A model generated the notes under the pieces. It was not told the DNA's origin. It made no database searches and worked only from the letters and a program-made list of their open reading frames with translations. Positions 17,970 through 27,140 of a stretch of DNA of 49,523 bases are shown here, in pieces. The position numbers and the translations under genes are program-made. The stretch is from Bacteroidota bacterium. Its GTDB lineage: Bacteria > Bacteroidota > Bacteroidia > Chitinophagales > Chitinophagaceae. The stretch is from the NCBI GenBank assembly GCA_018267875.1, contig JAFDXP010000087.1:1-49523 (forward strand). The letters run 5' to 3'. Position 1 is the stretch's first letter. Each line of letters starts with the position of its first letter.

Positions 17970-19604
17970 TTAGTCTGCTTGGTGAAAGGGGTAGCGATAA
18001 TCTACTACTGGTACATGCGTTTCCTTAATTGTTCTTGCACTCAACCAACGATATAGATTCAACATTGATCCTGCTTTATCATTGGTTCCGGAAGCACGAG
18101 CACCGCCAAATGGTTGCTGTCCTACTACTGCGCCCGTTGGCTTATCATTTATATAGAAATTCCCGGCGCTATTGACAAGCTTTTGAGTCATTAATTCAAT
18201 AGCATATCGATCCGTTGAAAATATTGCTCCAGTAAGTGCATAGCCAGATGTTTTATCAACCACATCAAGCATTGCTTCCCAATTATTGGCATCATAAGTA
18301 TGAATGGTGAGCACCGGTCCAAAAAGCTCGTCACACATGGTTACATAATTGGGATCAGACGTTTCAATAATAGTTGGCTCAATAAAGTAACCTTTCGATT
18401 TATCATAATTGCCACCACAAATAATTTTTGCTTTGCCTTCACTTCCTTTAACACCATCAATATAGCGAACTAAATTGTCGAAGGACTTTTCATCAATAAC
18501 CGCATTAATAAAGTTCGTGAAATCATCTACCACTCCCATTTTCATGGTTTTTACTTCAGCAACTAATTTTTTAATTACTGCATCAGCTATGTTTGATGGA
18601 AGATAAGCACGCGAAGCTGCAGAGCATTTTTGTCCTTGATACTCAAAAGCACCACGAGCCAAATTTGCAGCAACAGCATTAATATTGGCAGTTGGATGAG
18701 CAAAAACATAGTCTTTTCCGCCTGTTTCACCTACAATTCGTGGATAGGTTTTATATCGGTGAATATTGTCGCCCATTGACTTCCACATGTTTTGGAAAAC
18801 ACCTGTAGAGCCTGTAAAATGGACACCTGCAAAATCAGCATGACTAAAACAAACATCACCAACTACGGGTCCACTTGTGTAAACTAAGTTAATCACGCCA
18901 TCTGGTAAACCCGCTTCACGCAGGATCTCCATGAACACACTAGCTGAATAAATTTGAGTGTTTGCCGGTTTCCAAACCACAACATTTCCACACATGGCTG
19001 GTGCAGTTGGAAGATTACCACCAATGGCAGTGAAATTAAACGGTGTTACAGCCAATACAAAACCTTCTAATGGGCGATACTCCATACGATTATGAAACCC
19101 TTGAGGAGAAAGGGGTTGCTGCTTATATATCTCTGTTAAAAAATGAACATTGAATCTTAAGAAATCAATCAATTCACAAGCACTGTCAATTTCAGCTTGG
19201 TAAGCGTTTTTACTTTGTCCAAGCATCGTTGCGGCATTCATTTTGAAGCGGTATTTAGTAGCCAACAATTCTGCTGCTTTCATGAAAATTGAAGCCCTGT
19301 GTTCCCAAGTTGTCTGACTCCATTTTTTTTGTGCTTCCACAGCTGCATCAATTGCTTGATGAACATGCGATGCGTTACCGGCATGAAAATATCCTAACAA
19401 ATGGTTCGTTTCATGAGGTGGGTGTATTTCCTTTATATCTCCAGTACGTACTTCCTGACCATTAATATACATAGGAATGTCTCTAACTTCAGCCTTTAAA
19501 TCGGCTATTGCTTGCTTCAGTGCTTGGCGTTCTGGTGATCCCGGAGCATAATTTAATACTGTTTCATTTTTCGGCTCTGCGAATTGGAAATATGCATTGT
19601 GCAT
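17970..19604 (-). CDS. pruA: L-glutamate gamma-semialdehyde dehydrogenase
   Basis: NAD-dependent enzyme that oxidises glutamate semialdehyde (delta-1-pyrroline-5-carboxylate) to glutamate, the second step of proline breakdown. The ATG at 19604 (MHNAYFQFAEPKN) gives 544 residues, the usual length of this single-function form; a TTG eight codons upstream overlaps the promoter and is rejected. Typical features: TPFNFTAIGGNL for cofactor binding, FTGSTGVF, GETGGKDYVFAHP with the general base, and the catalytic Cys in YQGQKCSAASRAYLP. The proline dehydrogenase gene is not nearby. It has its own promoter (19626-19633) and terminator, so it is probably a single-gene transcript. Confidence 0.96.
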   Translation of the reverse strand: MHNAYFQFAEPKNETVLNYAPGSPERQALKQAIADLKAEVRDIPMYINGQEVRTGDIKEIHPPHETNHLLGYFHAGNASHVHQAIDAAVEAQKKWSQTTWEHRASIFMKAAELLATKYRFKMNAATMLGQSKNAYQAEIDSACELIDFLRFNVHFLTEIYKQQPLSPQGFHNRMEYRPLEGFVLAVTPFNFTAIGGNLPTAPAMCGNVVVWKPANTQIYSASVFMEILREAGLPDGVINLVYTSGPVVGDVCFSHADFAGVHFTGSTGVFQNMWKSMGDNIHRYKTYPRIVGETGGKDYVFAHPTANINAVAANLARGAFEYQGQKCSAASRAYLPSNIADAVIKKLVAEVKTMKMGVVDDFTNFINAVIDEKSFDNLVRYIDGVKGSEGKAKIICGGNYDKSKGYFIEPTIIETSDPNYVTMCDELFGPVLTIHTYDANNWEAMLDVVDKTSGYALTGAIFSTDRYAIELMTQKLVNSAGNFYINDKPTGAVVGQQPFGGARASGTNDKAGSMLNLYRWLSARTIKETHVPVVDYRYPFHQAD

Positions 19605-19625
19605 AAAAGAAAGTTTTTTGCGCGG

Positions 19626-19633
19626 CAAAGTTA
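19626..19633 (-). promoter_or_regulatory. Candidate -7 element for pruA
   Basis: On the minus strand reads TAACTTTG followed by CC, an exact TAnnTTTG match, 21 bases upstream of the chosen pruA ATG. It covers the TTG at 19628, which rules that codon out as a start if the promoter is real. Confidence 0.55.
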
Positions 19634-19680
19634 CAGAGAATGATTTTAGAATGAATGGCTTTTGCTATCCCTAATAAAAC

Positions 19681-19711
19681 AAGCCGTTCAACCTGGTTAA
19701 TTGAACGGCTT
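19681..19711 (-). terminator. Terminator of the FnIII T9SS gene
   Basis: Perfect 11-bp stem AAGCCGTTCAA / TTGAACGGCTT (19681-19691 and 19701-19711) with a 9-base loop, followed on the minus strand by GTTTTATTA. It lies 27 bases past the stop codon of the gene ending at 19739. Confidence 0.8.
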
Positions 19712-19738
19712 TTCAATAAAATACTTATAAATGAGACT

Positions 19739-22372
19739 CTATTTTTTATACACTTTCAATATGCCTGAATTTTTATCATCATGATATTTCAATAAGTACA
19801 TTCCTTGAGCTAAATCACCCAAATAGAGTTCAGCATGATCAACAGGCATATCCATTGATCGGAGCATTTTTCCTCCCATATCATAAAGTTGCATCTTCGT
19901 CATACCATGTGTCTTTCCGCTCAATTCAATATTCAATGTTTCATTTACCGGATTAGGATAAACTATCACTTCAAAATCCTTGTTATAGCTGATGTTGGAT
20001 GCAGAAACTTGATACGTTGAAAAATTAATTGTTTGCCAAGAAGATGTGTCACTTTGGCTACAGAATGAGCGAACATGAAAATAGTAAGAAGAATTTGGTT
20101 GCAGGTTAAAAACCTTTACATTATTGGTTGGAGTATAGGTGTTGCTCCAAACTGGTGCAGGAGTATTAGTTACGCTATATTGATATTGAATAGCTCCAGG
20201 TACAGAACTCCATCCAAATTTAGCTGACGTAGCCTTCATGTCTATAATAGTAGGAACATCGGTTGGTGTGCAAATTGTTGAAGTTGTAAAAGGAATTGTA
20301 ACCCAAGAAGAGTAATTAAATGTATCGCAACGAACACGAAGATGGAAGTAATAATTTGTTCCAGAGAAAAGATTAGTCGCTACTAAGTTATTAAAATTGA
20401 TAGCTGCACCGGAGATATTATTAGATGGTGTATTGCTTTTTTGATCTAAAATATATTCAAAACTGTAAATGCCCAAATAGTTATTCCAACTTATGGTAGC
20501 ACCATTACCGGAAATATTAGAAACTATAGGATTAGCAGTTGCTAAACAACTGGTTGGGGTAGTAAACGAATCCATAGACCATGTGCTATAATTAATCACA
20601 TTGTTTAAGTTCTGTCCACAAAGCGTACGAGAAAAAACATAATACTTTTGCCCACCAACTAATCCGGTAGCATTATAAAAAGTATCTGTTGTTGAAGTAC
20701 CCGTAGTTGGTGTTGCAGAAGAAGTTTTCAAAACGTATTGGTATCCTTGAACTACATTGGGAGATGACTTCCATGTGATGTTCGCTCCATGCATGTTTAT
20801 ACCGCTAAAAGTAAAAGGAGCGGTAGTAGCACATGGTGGAAATGGGTTGATAAATTGAATGGGACTATAAGTACTTTGAGAAGTGTTACAGTTACTCCTA
20901 ACATGGATATAATAAGTAGTACCTGGAATTAATGTATTGTCTGTTGCTGTTAAATTGTTAGTTGTATTCCAAACAGTGGGCGTAGCTGTCGAAGTTGTAA
21001 CTACGCATTGATAACTGGCTATTCCGGGAATTGTTGAACCGGGCCAACTATAAGTTACCGTTCCGGGTGTATTCACGCTAATAGTTGGTGTTCCGGCTGC
21101 TGGACAAGCTAAGGTTGTAAAGGACTTTGATGTCCAAATAGAATTAGATGGGGAAGTACAATTATTTCGAATATAGAAATAATAAAGTGTACCGGGATTT
21201 AACCCACTAAGGTTAACCGTATTGCTTGCCGCGACAGTGCCAGAAGTTGGTGCGACGGCAGAAGTAGAAACTGCCCATTCATATCCGACCGATCCGGAAA
21301 CAGCTGTCCAAGTCATGGTTGCGGCAACAGTGGTAATATTTGAAGTTGTAATAGTAGATGCAACTACTGTAGGACAAGCTACTGTTGAAAATTGAATACT
21401 ATTCCAAATCGAAGTAGTTGTGCCACTACATCTTGCCCGTACAAAAAGATAATAGGTAGTACCATTATTAAGCCCGGTTGCGTTAAGCGAATTAGTACCA
21501 ATCAATGTACCGGTAACTGGCGGTGTTGCGGAAGTTTGAATAGCATATTCATAGCTGGTAGCTCCAGAAACAGTATTCCAAGTAAAGCCAGCGGTTGTCA
21601 TAGTTGGAGCGGTTGAAACAACAAGGTTTTGCACTGGTAAACAAGACTGATGATCAACTGTAATTGCCATAATGTTCAAGATACTGGAAGTTGCTGAACC
21701 GGTTGTACGAGTAACTGTAACACTCTTTATAGTCTTTGTATAATTTGCCAAAGCAAGGGTGATCTTCATTTCATATAAACGAGGATTGCCGCCGGATCCT
21801 GCTGTTGCATCTAAAGTTCCGGAACTACGTCCAACTCTGCCAAAACCACCCACTGCATACGGTGTGTTGTTAAACCAATCTTTAAACACAAAAGTGCCAC
21901 CGCTTTGGGTAGTGTTATCAGAAAAAGTTATAGTAACTGAAGCGGTTGAACTTCCACTTCCACTTGATCCAACAATGTAAACATCACCAATCAAATTATA
22001 AGGAGTTGGGAAAGTTAATGTCCCCGTATTCGTTGCTGCTGCAGTTCCTATTAATCTCAATGAATTATTGGCATTGTATGGTGCAAGTTGATAGGTAAGT
22101 CCAGTCGTAATTAAACTAGATAAAATACGGGTTGTTGGTAAATAATAAGTAGGTAAACTACTTGTCGCTGTTTGCTGATAATCCTGAGAATTAAGACAAT
22201 AATTTGCTGTTGCAGCAGCCGAATCATAAGCAATGGAAGTAGATGTTGTAGGTAAACCTATACCATTAGCAACCACATCTGCATTGAATCCGGTCAATGA
22301 TACCGGCGTAAATGTTGCTTTCGACTGAAAGGCAAAACTTAACAGCAAACAAGCGGATAAAAATCTTTTCAT
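19739..22372 (-). CDS. Large secreted protein with six FnIII-like modules and T9SS sorting domain
   Basis: Predicted cell-surface or secreted protein of 877 residues. A signal peptide (about 1-19) is followed by a beta-rich domain (about 20-245) of unknown type. Six tandem fibronectin type III-like modules of about 90 residues follow (about 248-800), each with the pattern W....G...Y.Y.....P and a GL..GT.YY.HVR..C core. The last 75 residues are a type A sorting domain (VYPNPVNETLNIEL, then LAQGMYLLKYHD). Each module carries two cysteines near equivalent positions. Low-charge Thr/Ser/Asn-rich composition fits an adhesin or a scaffold. No catalytic domain is seen. A strong terminator follows it. 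Confidence 0.88.
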   Translation of the reverse strand: MKRFLSACLLLSFAFQSKATFTPVSLTGFNADVVANGIGLPTTSTSIAYDSAAATANYCLNSQDYQQTATSSLPTYYLPTTRILSSLITTGLTYQLAPYNANNSLRLIGTAAATNTGTLTFPTPYNLIGDVYIVGSSGSGSSTASVTITFSDNTTQSGGTFVFKDWFNNTPYAVGGFGRVGRSSGTLDATAGSGGNPRLYEMKITLALANYTKTIKSVTVTRTTGSATSSILNIMAITVDHQSCLPVQNLVVSTAPTMTTAGFTWNTVSGATSYEYAIQTSATPPVTGTLIGTNSLNATGLNNGTTYYLFVRARCSGTTTSIWNSIQFSTVACPTVVASTITTSNITTVAATMTWTAVSGSVGYEWAVSTSAVAPTSGTVAASNTVNLSGLNPGTLYYFYIRNNCTSPSNSIWTSKSFTTLACPAAGTPTISVNTPGTVTYSWPGSTIPGIASYQCVVTTSTATPTVWNTTNNLTATDNTLIPGTTYYIHVRSNCNTSQSTYSPIQFINPFPPCATTAPFTFSGINMHGANITWKSSPNVVQGYQYVLKTSSATPTTGTSTTDTFYNATGLVGGQKYYVFSRTLCGQNLNNVINYSTWSMDSFTTPTSCLATANPIVSNISGNGATISWNNYLGIYSFEYILDQKSNTPSNNISGAAINFNNLVATNLFSGTNYYFHLRVRCDTFNYSSWVTIPFTTSTICTPTDVPTIIDMKATSAKFGWSSVPGAIQYQYSVTNTPAPVWSNTYTPTNNVKVFNLQPNSSYYFHVRSFCSQSDTSSWQTINFSTYQVSASNISYNKDFEVIVYPNPVNETLNIELSGKTHGMTKMQLYDMGGKMLRSMDMPVDHAELYLGDLAQGMYLLKYHDDKNSGILKVYKK

Positions 22373-22698
22373 AAATTTTGATTACGGAATTTCCTTACAA
22401 AACGATATTAATTAATTTTTAATGAAGCGTCTTTCAAAAAAACTAATTGACTGCTTAATTAGGACAATAATACTAAAGCTTTGCTAAAAAAACAATTTTT
22501 TTTGTATAGACATTCCTTTGTTTAACGATAATAAATTTTTATTCAAAATTTGTAAGCAATTATTCTTATTCAAACAATTTCTTCAAATAAGAGATAGGGA
22601 TTACAGCTTATTTTTGTAAGCACAAATTCTACTATTTTTTTTGCGCTTAGCCCTAAAGTTAAATTCTATGGTTTGGCTTTTCAAAAAACACCCAAAAG
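22373..22698. other. AT-rich intergenic region between divergent genes
   Basis: This 326-base gap separates the T9SS gene (minus) from the YiiX-like gene (plus). It is very AT-rich with several A and T runs (for example around 22487-22505) that could bend DNA or raise transcription. I see no tRNA, no coding frame I would defend and no strong hairpin except the short inverted repeat GCTTA/TAAGC around 22607-22621, which overlaps a possible promoter element. Confidence 0.6.
22609..22616 (+). promoter_or_regulatory. Candidate -7 element for the YiiX-like gene
   Basis: Reads TATTTTTG, matching TAnnTTTG, 82 bases upstream of the ATG at 22699. A second TA...TTTG-like stretch lies near 22633-22643, so the exact start is uncertain. 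Confidence 0.3.
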
Positions 22699-23340
22699 AT
22701 GAAAGCACTTGTATTTTTCCTTTTTCTTTCTTCCCATGTATTAGCACAAAATTGGAAGGATTTCCACTTTGAAAATGGTGACTTACTTTTTCAAGATATT
22801 GATTGTGGATCACTATGTGAAGCTATTGAAACCGTTACACCTTCGGTTCATGGAAGACATTTTTCACATTTAGGTTTAGTTTATGTAGTTGGCGACTCAA
22901 CTTATGTTATTGAAGCGATAGGAAAAGACGTTCATCTAACTGCATTATCTCAGTTCATAACCAGACAATTAGATAGTTTAGGAAACCCCAAAATTGCAGT
23001 CGGAAGAATCAAAGAAGCCTATAAACGCCTTAACAGTAGAGCACTTGGTTTCGCCTTAAAACAATTAGGCAAACCCTATGATGATGCTTTCCAATACAAC
23101 AATGGAAAATACTATTGTAGTGAGCTGATTTATGATGCCTATAAAGAAGCAAACAACGGACTACCATTTTTTGAGCTTTACCCAATGACCTTTAAAGATC
23201 CTCTTTCAAAAAGTACATTTCCTGCCTGGAAAACTTATTTCAAAAACCTAAAAATATCTATACCAGAAGGAAAACCCGGTTGCAATCCCGGCTCCATTGC
23301 CAATAGCAGTGGTGTAGAAATTATTCAGTCCTTTTATTAG
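22699..23340 (+). CDS. YiiX/YebB-like NlpC/P60-type cysteine hydrolase
   Basis: Exported protein of 213 residues with a signal peptide (MKALVFFLFLSSHVLA). The mature part has the circularly permuted NlpC/P60 (YiiX-like) arrangement: an N-terminal GDLLFQDIDCG start, the catalytic His in RHFSHLGLVY (about residue 57), and the nucleophile Cys later, in GKYYCSELIYDAY (about 137). Relatives are predicted amidases or acyl hydrolases acting on peptidoglycan or lipids, but the substrate is seldom known. It sits just upstream of icd on the same strand with a 78-base gap holding a separate promoter element, so it is probably an independent gene. Confidence 0.85.
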   Translation: MKALVFFLFLSSHVLAQNWKDFHFENGDLLFQDIDCGSLCEAIETVTPSVHGRHFSHLGLVYVVGDSTYVIEAIGKDVHLTALSQFITRQLDSLGNPKIAVGRIKEAYKRLNSRALGFALKQLGKPYDDAFQYNNGKYYCSELIYDAYKEANNGLPFFELYPMTFKDPLSKSTFPAWKTYFKNLKISIPEGKPGCNPGSIANSSGVEIIQSFY

Positions 23341-23385
23341 CCACTCCCTCACGTTGATAAACTACAAAGACTTCTTAGTTTTTTG

Positions 23386-23393
23386 TAATTTCG
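23386..23393 (+). promoter_or_regulatory. Candidate -7 element for icd
   Basis: Reads TAATTTCG, one mismatch from TAnnTTTG, 26 bases upstream of the ATG at 23419. It is compatible with that start and not with the upstream codon at 23395. Confidence 0.4.
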
Positions 23394-23418
23394 CGTGCAT
23401 TTTTTCCTTACTCAAATC

Positions 23419-24717
23419 ATGGTACCACAAAAGATTACTATGGGCAACGATGGAAAAATCGTTGTTCCAGATGCACCAATAATTCCTTTTATCGAAGGTG
23501 ATGGCATAGGCCCTGATGTCTGGCATGCTTCTAAAGCAGTTATTGATGCAGCTATCACCCATTGCTACGGCAATAAACGACAAATTCATTGGAAGGAAAT
23601 GCTTGCCGGAGAAAAAGCATTTAATCAAACCGGAGAATGGCTACCCAAAGAGACCTTGAATATTGCGAATGAATATCTCGTTTCCATCAAAGGACCTCTT
23701 ACAACACCCGTTGGTGGCGGTATTCGATCACTTAATGTTGCCTTGAGACAAACGCTCGACTTATATGTTTGTCTTCGTCCGGTACATTGGTTTCATGGCG
23801 TACCATCACCTGTTAAGCACCCCGAAAATGTTGACATGGTTATCTTTCGGGAAAATACAGAAGATATTTATGCCGGTATAGAATTTAACTACGACACACC
23901 AGAAGCAAAAGAGATTTTTAAATTGTTAGAGAAACTCAATGTTTCTAACAAAGTCCGTTTCCCCAACACCAGTTCTTTTGGAATTAAACCAGTGTCAAAA
24001 GAAGGTACCGAACGACTTGTACGAGCAGCCATTCAATTTGCAGTAACCCATCATAAGCCATCTGTTACCTTAGTTCATAAAGGTAACATCATGAAGTTTA
24101 CCGAAGGTGGATTCAAACAATGGGGCTACGATTTGGCAGAAGCTGAATTTGGCAGTCAAACATATACTTGGGCACAATGGGAAAAAACCAAAAATTCCAA
24201 GGGTGAAAATACAGCTAATGAAGAACTCAAACACGCTCAAGCACAAGGAAAAATCATTGTAAATGATGTGATTGCCGACAATTTTTTACAACAAATATTA
24301 TTAGCACCCAAAGAATATTCTGTCATTGCCACTCTTAATCTAAATGGTGATTACATAAGCGACGCTCTGGCCGCAGCAGTAGGAGGTATAGGTATTGCAC
24401 CCGGTGCAAACATTAATTACGTTACCGGCCATGCTGTGTTTGAAGCTACACATGGTACAGCTCCCCGTTTTGCTAACACAGACACCATGAATCCTTCATC
24501 TCTTTTATTGAGTGGTGTTATGATGTTGGAATATATGGGTTGGTCAGAAGCAGCAGACTGCATTTTAACAGCACTGAAAACCACCATCATGCGCAAACGA
24601 GTAACCATTGATTTTTACAACTTGATGCACGATGCTACACTGTTGAAAACAAGTGAGTTTGCACAAGAAATCATTAAAAATCTGGACACTAAAATCACTC
24701 TTGGAAAAGCAGATTAA
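23419..24717 (+). CDS. icd: NADP-dependent isocitrate dehydrogenase
   Basis: Citric-acid-cycle enzyme that converts isocitrate to 2-oxoglutarate and CO2 with NADP. The ATG at 23419 ([20 protein letters not shown]) gives 432 residues, close to the E. coli enzyme, and the promoter element upstream agrees. The substrate-binding loop [13 protein letters not shown] includes the serine equivalent to the E. coli phosphorylation site; [32 protein letters not shown] and [10 protein letters not shown] are also present. It is of the E. coli homodimer type, not the long monomeric type. deoC follows after three bases, so both share a transcript. No kinase/phosphatase gene (aceK) is nearby. Confidence 0.95.
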   Translation: MVPQKITMGNDGKIVVPDAPIIPFIEGDGIGPDVWHASKAVIDAAITHCYGNKRQIHWKEMLAGEKAFNQTGEWLPKETLNIANEYLVSIKGPLTTPVGGGIRSLNVALRQTLDLYVCLRPVHWFHGVPSPVKHPENVDMVIFRENTEDIYAGIEFNYDTPEAKEIFKLLEKLNVSNKVRFPNTSSFGIKPVSKEGTERLVRAAIQFAVTHHKPSVTLVHKGNIMKFTEGGFKQWGYDLAEAEFGSQTYTWAQWEKTKNSKGENTANEELKHAQAQGKIIVNDVIADNFLQQILLAPKEYSVIATLNLNGDYISDALAAAVGGIGIAPGANINYVTGHAVFEATHGTAPRFANTDTMNPSSLLLSGVMMLEYMGWSEAADCILTALKTTIMRKRVTIDFYNLMHDATLLKTSEFAQEIIKNLDTKITLGKAD

Positions 24718-24720
24718 ACC

Positions 24721-25380
24721 ATGAACATAGCCACGTTTATAGATCATACTATTTTAAAGCCCACTACCACATCAGAAGACATTGTCAAATTGTGTGAAGA
24801 AGCAAATTCATTTGGTTTTGCTGCTGTTTGTGTGCCTCCCTATTTTGTACGTCAGGCGAAATTATTGCTACAAGACACTTCCGTAAAAGTAGCCACTGTA
24901 ATTGGTTTCCCATTTGGGTATAGCAGTACACGTTCTAAATTAGAAGAAATAAAAGAGGCTTTAGCTGAGGGCGTTGATGAAGTGGACATGGTTATCAATC
25001 TTGCTGCACTAAAATCCGGTGATTTGGAATTTGTAGAACATGAAACAGAGCGATGTGTAACACTGACTCACGCATCCAGCAAGGTTTTGAAGCTCATTGT
25101 AGAAAGTGGAATACTGACAGACTTAGAATTAGCAGGCTGCTGTGCCATTGTAAGATCCACCAAAGCTGACTTTATCAAAACTTCAACAGGTTATGCTGAA
25201 AAAGGAGCTGCTGTTCATGCTGTAAAACTCATGAGACAACATCTTCCTTCCAATATTTTCATCAAAGCATCTGGTGGTATTCGTGACTATACCTTTGCTA
25301 AAGAATTAATTGATGCCGGTGCCAACCGTATTGGCTGTTCTGCCAGTATAAAAATTTTAGAAGAAAGTAAAGCCCAATAG
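24721..25380 (+). CDS. deoC: Deoxyribose-phosphate aldolase
   Basis: Cleaves 2-deoxyribose 5-phosphate to glyceraldehyde 3-phosphate and acetaldehyde in deoxynucleoside breakdown. The 219-residue TIM-barrel protein starts MNIATFIDHTILKPTTT (the DHT.L.P motif is family-typical) and has the Schiff-base lysine in DFIKTSTGYAEKGA (about residue 155) and KASGGIRDY near the end. Length matches the short bacterial form. It follows icd by three bases and precedes a SPOR-domain gene by about 35 bases, in what looks like a plus-strand operon of mixed function. Confidence 0.95.
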   Translation: MNIATFIDHTILKPTTTSEDIVKLCEEANSFGFAAVCVPPYFVRQAKLLLQDTSVKVATVIGFPFGYSSTRSKLEEIKEALAEGVDEVDMVINLAALKSGDLEFVEHETERCVTLTHASSKVLKLIVESGILTDLELAGCCAIVRSTKADFIKTSTGYAEKGAAVHAVKLMRQHLPSNIFIKASGGIRDYTFAKELIDAGANRIGCSASIKILEESKAQ

Positions 25381-25414
25381 TAGAGAATTGTTTTTAAGTA
25401 AAATTATTAAAACA

Positions 25415-25876
25415 ATGAATGGTCGTTTATTCATTTCAATGATAACTGTTTTCGTTTTGTGTCAGTATCAATCAAAGGCACAATCTTTTGATGATTCAAC
25501 AGGCGTTATTGTTCATACAGATCCTCGCATAGCAATTCTCACTGCTCCTGAAAACATGAGTTCAATCACCAAAAGAAACAACAATCAATCACGAACAGGC
25601 TCAATTCATTCGGGGCGAGGTTTTAGAGTTCAAATTTATAATGGCAGCGATCGTCATAAAGCAAATACAGCAAAGGTTGACTTCATTCGTCGTTTCCCTT
25701 CTATTCGAGCATATATAACTTATATCCAACCTCAATTTCGAGTTAAAGTAGGCGATTTTCGCTCTCGTAGCGAAGCGCAAAAATTCATGTCACAACTAAA
25801 TGGAGTTTATTCTCCACTTATGGTTGTGCCGGACATCATTGAAATCAATACATTCAAAAATGATCAACCAAATTAA
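25415..25876 (+). CDS. Exported SPOR-domain protein
   Basis: Secreted or periplasmic protein of 153 residues. The ATG at 25415 (MNGRLFISMITVFVLCQYQSKA) gives a signal peptide; the upstream TTG at 25388 is less likely. A SPOR domain fills the C-terminal half (about 75-150: GFRVQIYNGSDRHKANTAKV then QFRVKVGDFRSRSEAQKFM). SPOR domains bind peptidoglycan strands lacking stem peptides, often at division sites. It may therefore tether to the cell wall. The last 17 bases overlap the start of the M20 amidohydrolase gene. Confidence 0.85.
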   Translation: MNGRLFISMITVFVLCQYQSKAQSFDDSTGVIVHTDPRIAILTAPENMSSITKRNNNQSRTGSIHSGRGFRVQIYNGSDRHKANTAKVDFIRRFPSIRAYITYIQPQFRVKVGDFRSRSEAQKFMSQLNGVYSPLMVVPDIIEINTFKNDQPN

Positions 25877-27050
25877 AAAACGTGTTGCTGAATATTTCCC
25901 GGAAATTCAAGCCATTCGTCATCATATTCACGCCCATCCTGAGCTTTCATTTCAAGAGTTCCATACAGCGAAGTTTATTTCTCAAAAGCTTACTGAATTT
26001 GGCATTTCACATCAAACAGGTATTGCCGGAACGGGTATAGTAGCTTTGATAGAAGGGAAAAATCCTGATAAATGCTGTATTGCTTTGCGTGCTGATATAG
26101 ACGCACTCCCCATCACCGAAGCAAATGATGTTTCCTACAAATCTACCAATGTAGGTGTAATGCATGCTTGTGGGCATGATGTTCATTCCTCGTGTCTTTT
26201 AGGAACAGCTAAAATCCTACAAGAACTTCGCAATAACTTTGAAGGAACTATTAAGTTGATTTTTCAACCCGGTGAAGAAAAGCATCCGGGTGGTGCAAGT
26301 TTGATGATCAAAGCGGGTGTATTAACCAACCCAAAACCCGATGCAATTTTCGCCTTGCATGTCTATCCACATTTGCCAAGCGGCACGGTCGGTTTTCGTT
26401 CCGGTCAGTACATGGCAAGTGCTGATGAAATCTACATCACCATAGAAGGAAAAGGAGGGCACGCTGCCCTACCCCATCAAACCATTGACCCGATTGCTAT
26501 TACGGCACAAGTTGTAACAGCCCTACAACAAGTCGTGTCCAGAAAATCTAATCCACTTATTCCTTCTGTTTTAACTTTTGGAAAAATTGCTGGTGGGTTT
26601 GCCACAAATGTCATCCCGGACAAAGTTGAGCTTCTCGGCACATTTCGCACTATGGATGAAACATGGCGATATGAAGCACATCAATGGATTCACGCAATTA
26701 CCGAACAGATTTGTCAGTCATTTGGAGCAAAAGCCACGGTAGAAATCCCAAAAGGATACCCATCATTATACAATGATCTCGAATTGACAAAATGGGCTGA
26801 AAATACCGCCAGTGCTTATTTAGAGAATGACAACATTCGCACATTAAACCAACGAATGGCTGCTGAAGATTTTAGTTTTTATACCCAAGAAATACCGGGT
26901 TGCTTTTTCCGAATTGGCACAAGTAAAAATGATGAACAATTTACTGCCCCTGTTCACAATGCTCATTTTGATATTGATGAAGAAGCCTTAAAGACTGGAG
27001 TCGGAATATTTAGTTGGATTGCTTTGCAAGCTTTAGAACGCAACCGATAA
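25860..27050 (+). CDS. M20 family amidohydrolase
   Basis: Metal-dependent peptidase/amidohydrolase of the M20D group (hippurate, N-acyl amino acid and indole-acetyl amide hydrolases), 396 residues from the ATG at 25860 (MINQIKKRVAEYFPEIQAIR). The upstream ATG at 25800 would extend into the SPOR gene and is rejected. The metal site is visible: RHHIHAHPELSFQE, the aspartate in ALRADIDALPI, MHACGHDVHSS, FQPGEEKHPGGA, and a late His in PVHNAHFDIDEEA. The substrate is unknown; removal of acyl groups from amino acids is likely for this group. It overlaps the SPOR gene by 17 bases, which suggests coupled translation. Confidence 0.92.
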   Translation: MINQIKKRVAEYFPEIQAIRHHIHAHPELSFQEFHTAKFISQKLTEFGISHQTGIAGTGIVALIEGKNPDKCCIALRADIDALPITEANDVSYKSTNVGVMHACGHDVHSSCLLGTAKILQELRNNFEGTIKLIFQPGEEKHPGGASLMIKAGVLTNPKPDAIFALHVYPHLPSGTVGFRSGQYMASADEIYITIEGKGGHAALPHQTIDPIAITAQVVTALQQVVSRKSNPLIPSVLTFGKIAGGFATNVIPDKVELLGTFRTMDETWRYEAHQWIHAITEQICQSFGAKATVEIPKGYPSLYNDLELTKWAENTASAYLENDNIRTLNQRMAAEDFSFYTQEIPGCFFRIGTSKNDEQFTAPVHNAHFDIDEEALKTGVGIFSWIALQALERNR

Positions 27051-27103
27051 GCACTAAAAAAGATTGTAAAATCAGCCTACACTTCAAACACCAAACTCTC
27101 GCA

Positions 27104-27111
27104 TATCTTTG
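27104..27111 (+). promoter_or_regulatory. Candidate -7 element for the acyl-CoA carboxylase gene
   Basis: Reads TATCTTTG, an exact match to TAnnTTTG, 29 bases upstream of the ATG at 27141. The -33 region has no clear TTTG at the usual spacing. Confidence 0.5.
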
Positions 27112-27140
27112 AAACGCTAAACCAGAACTGAACTTTAATA

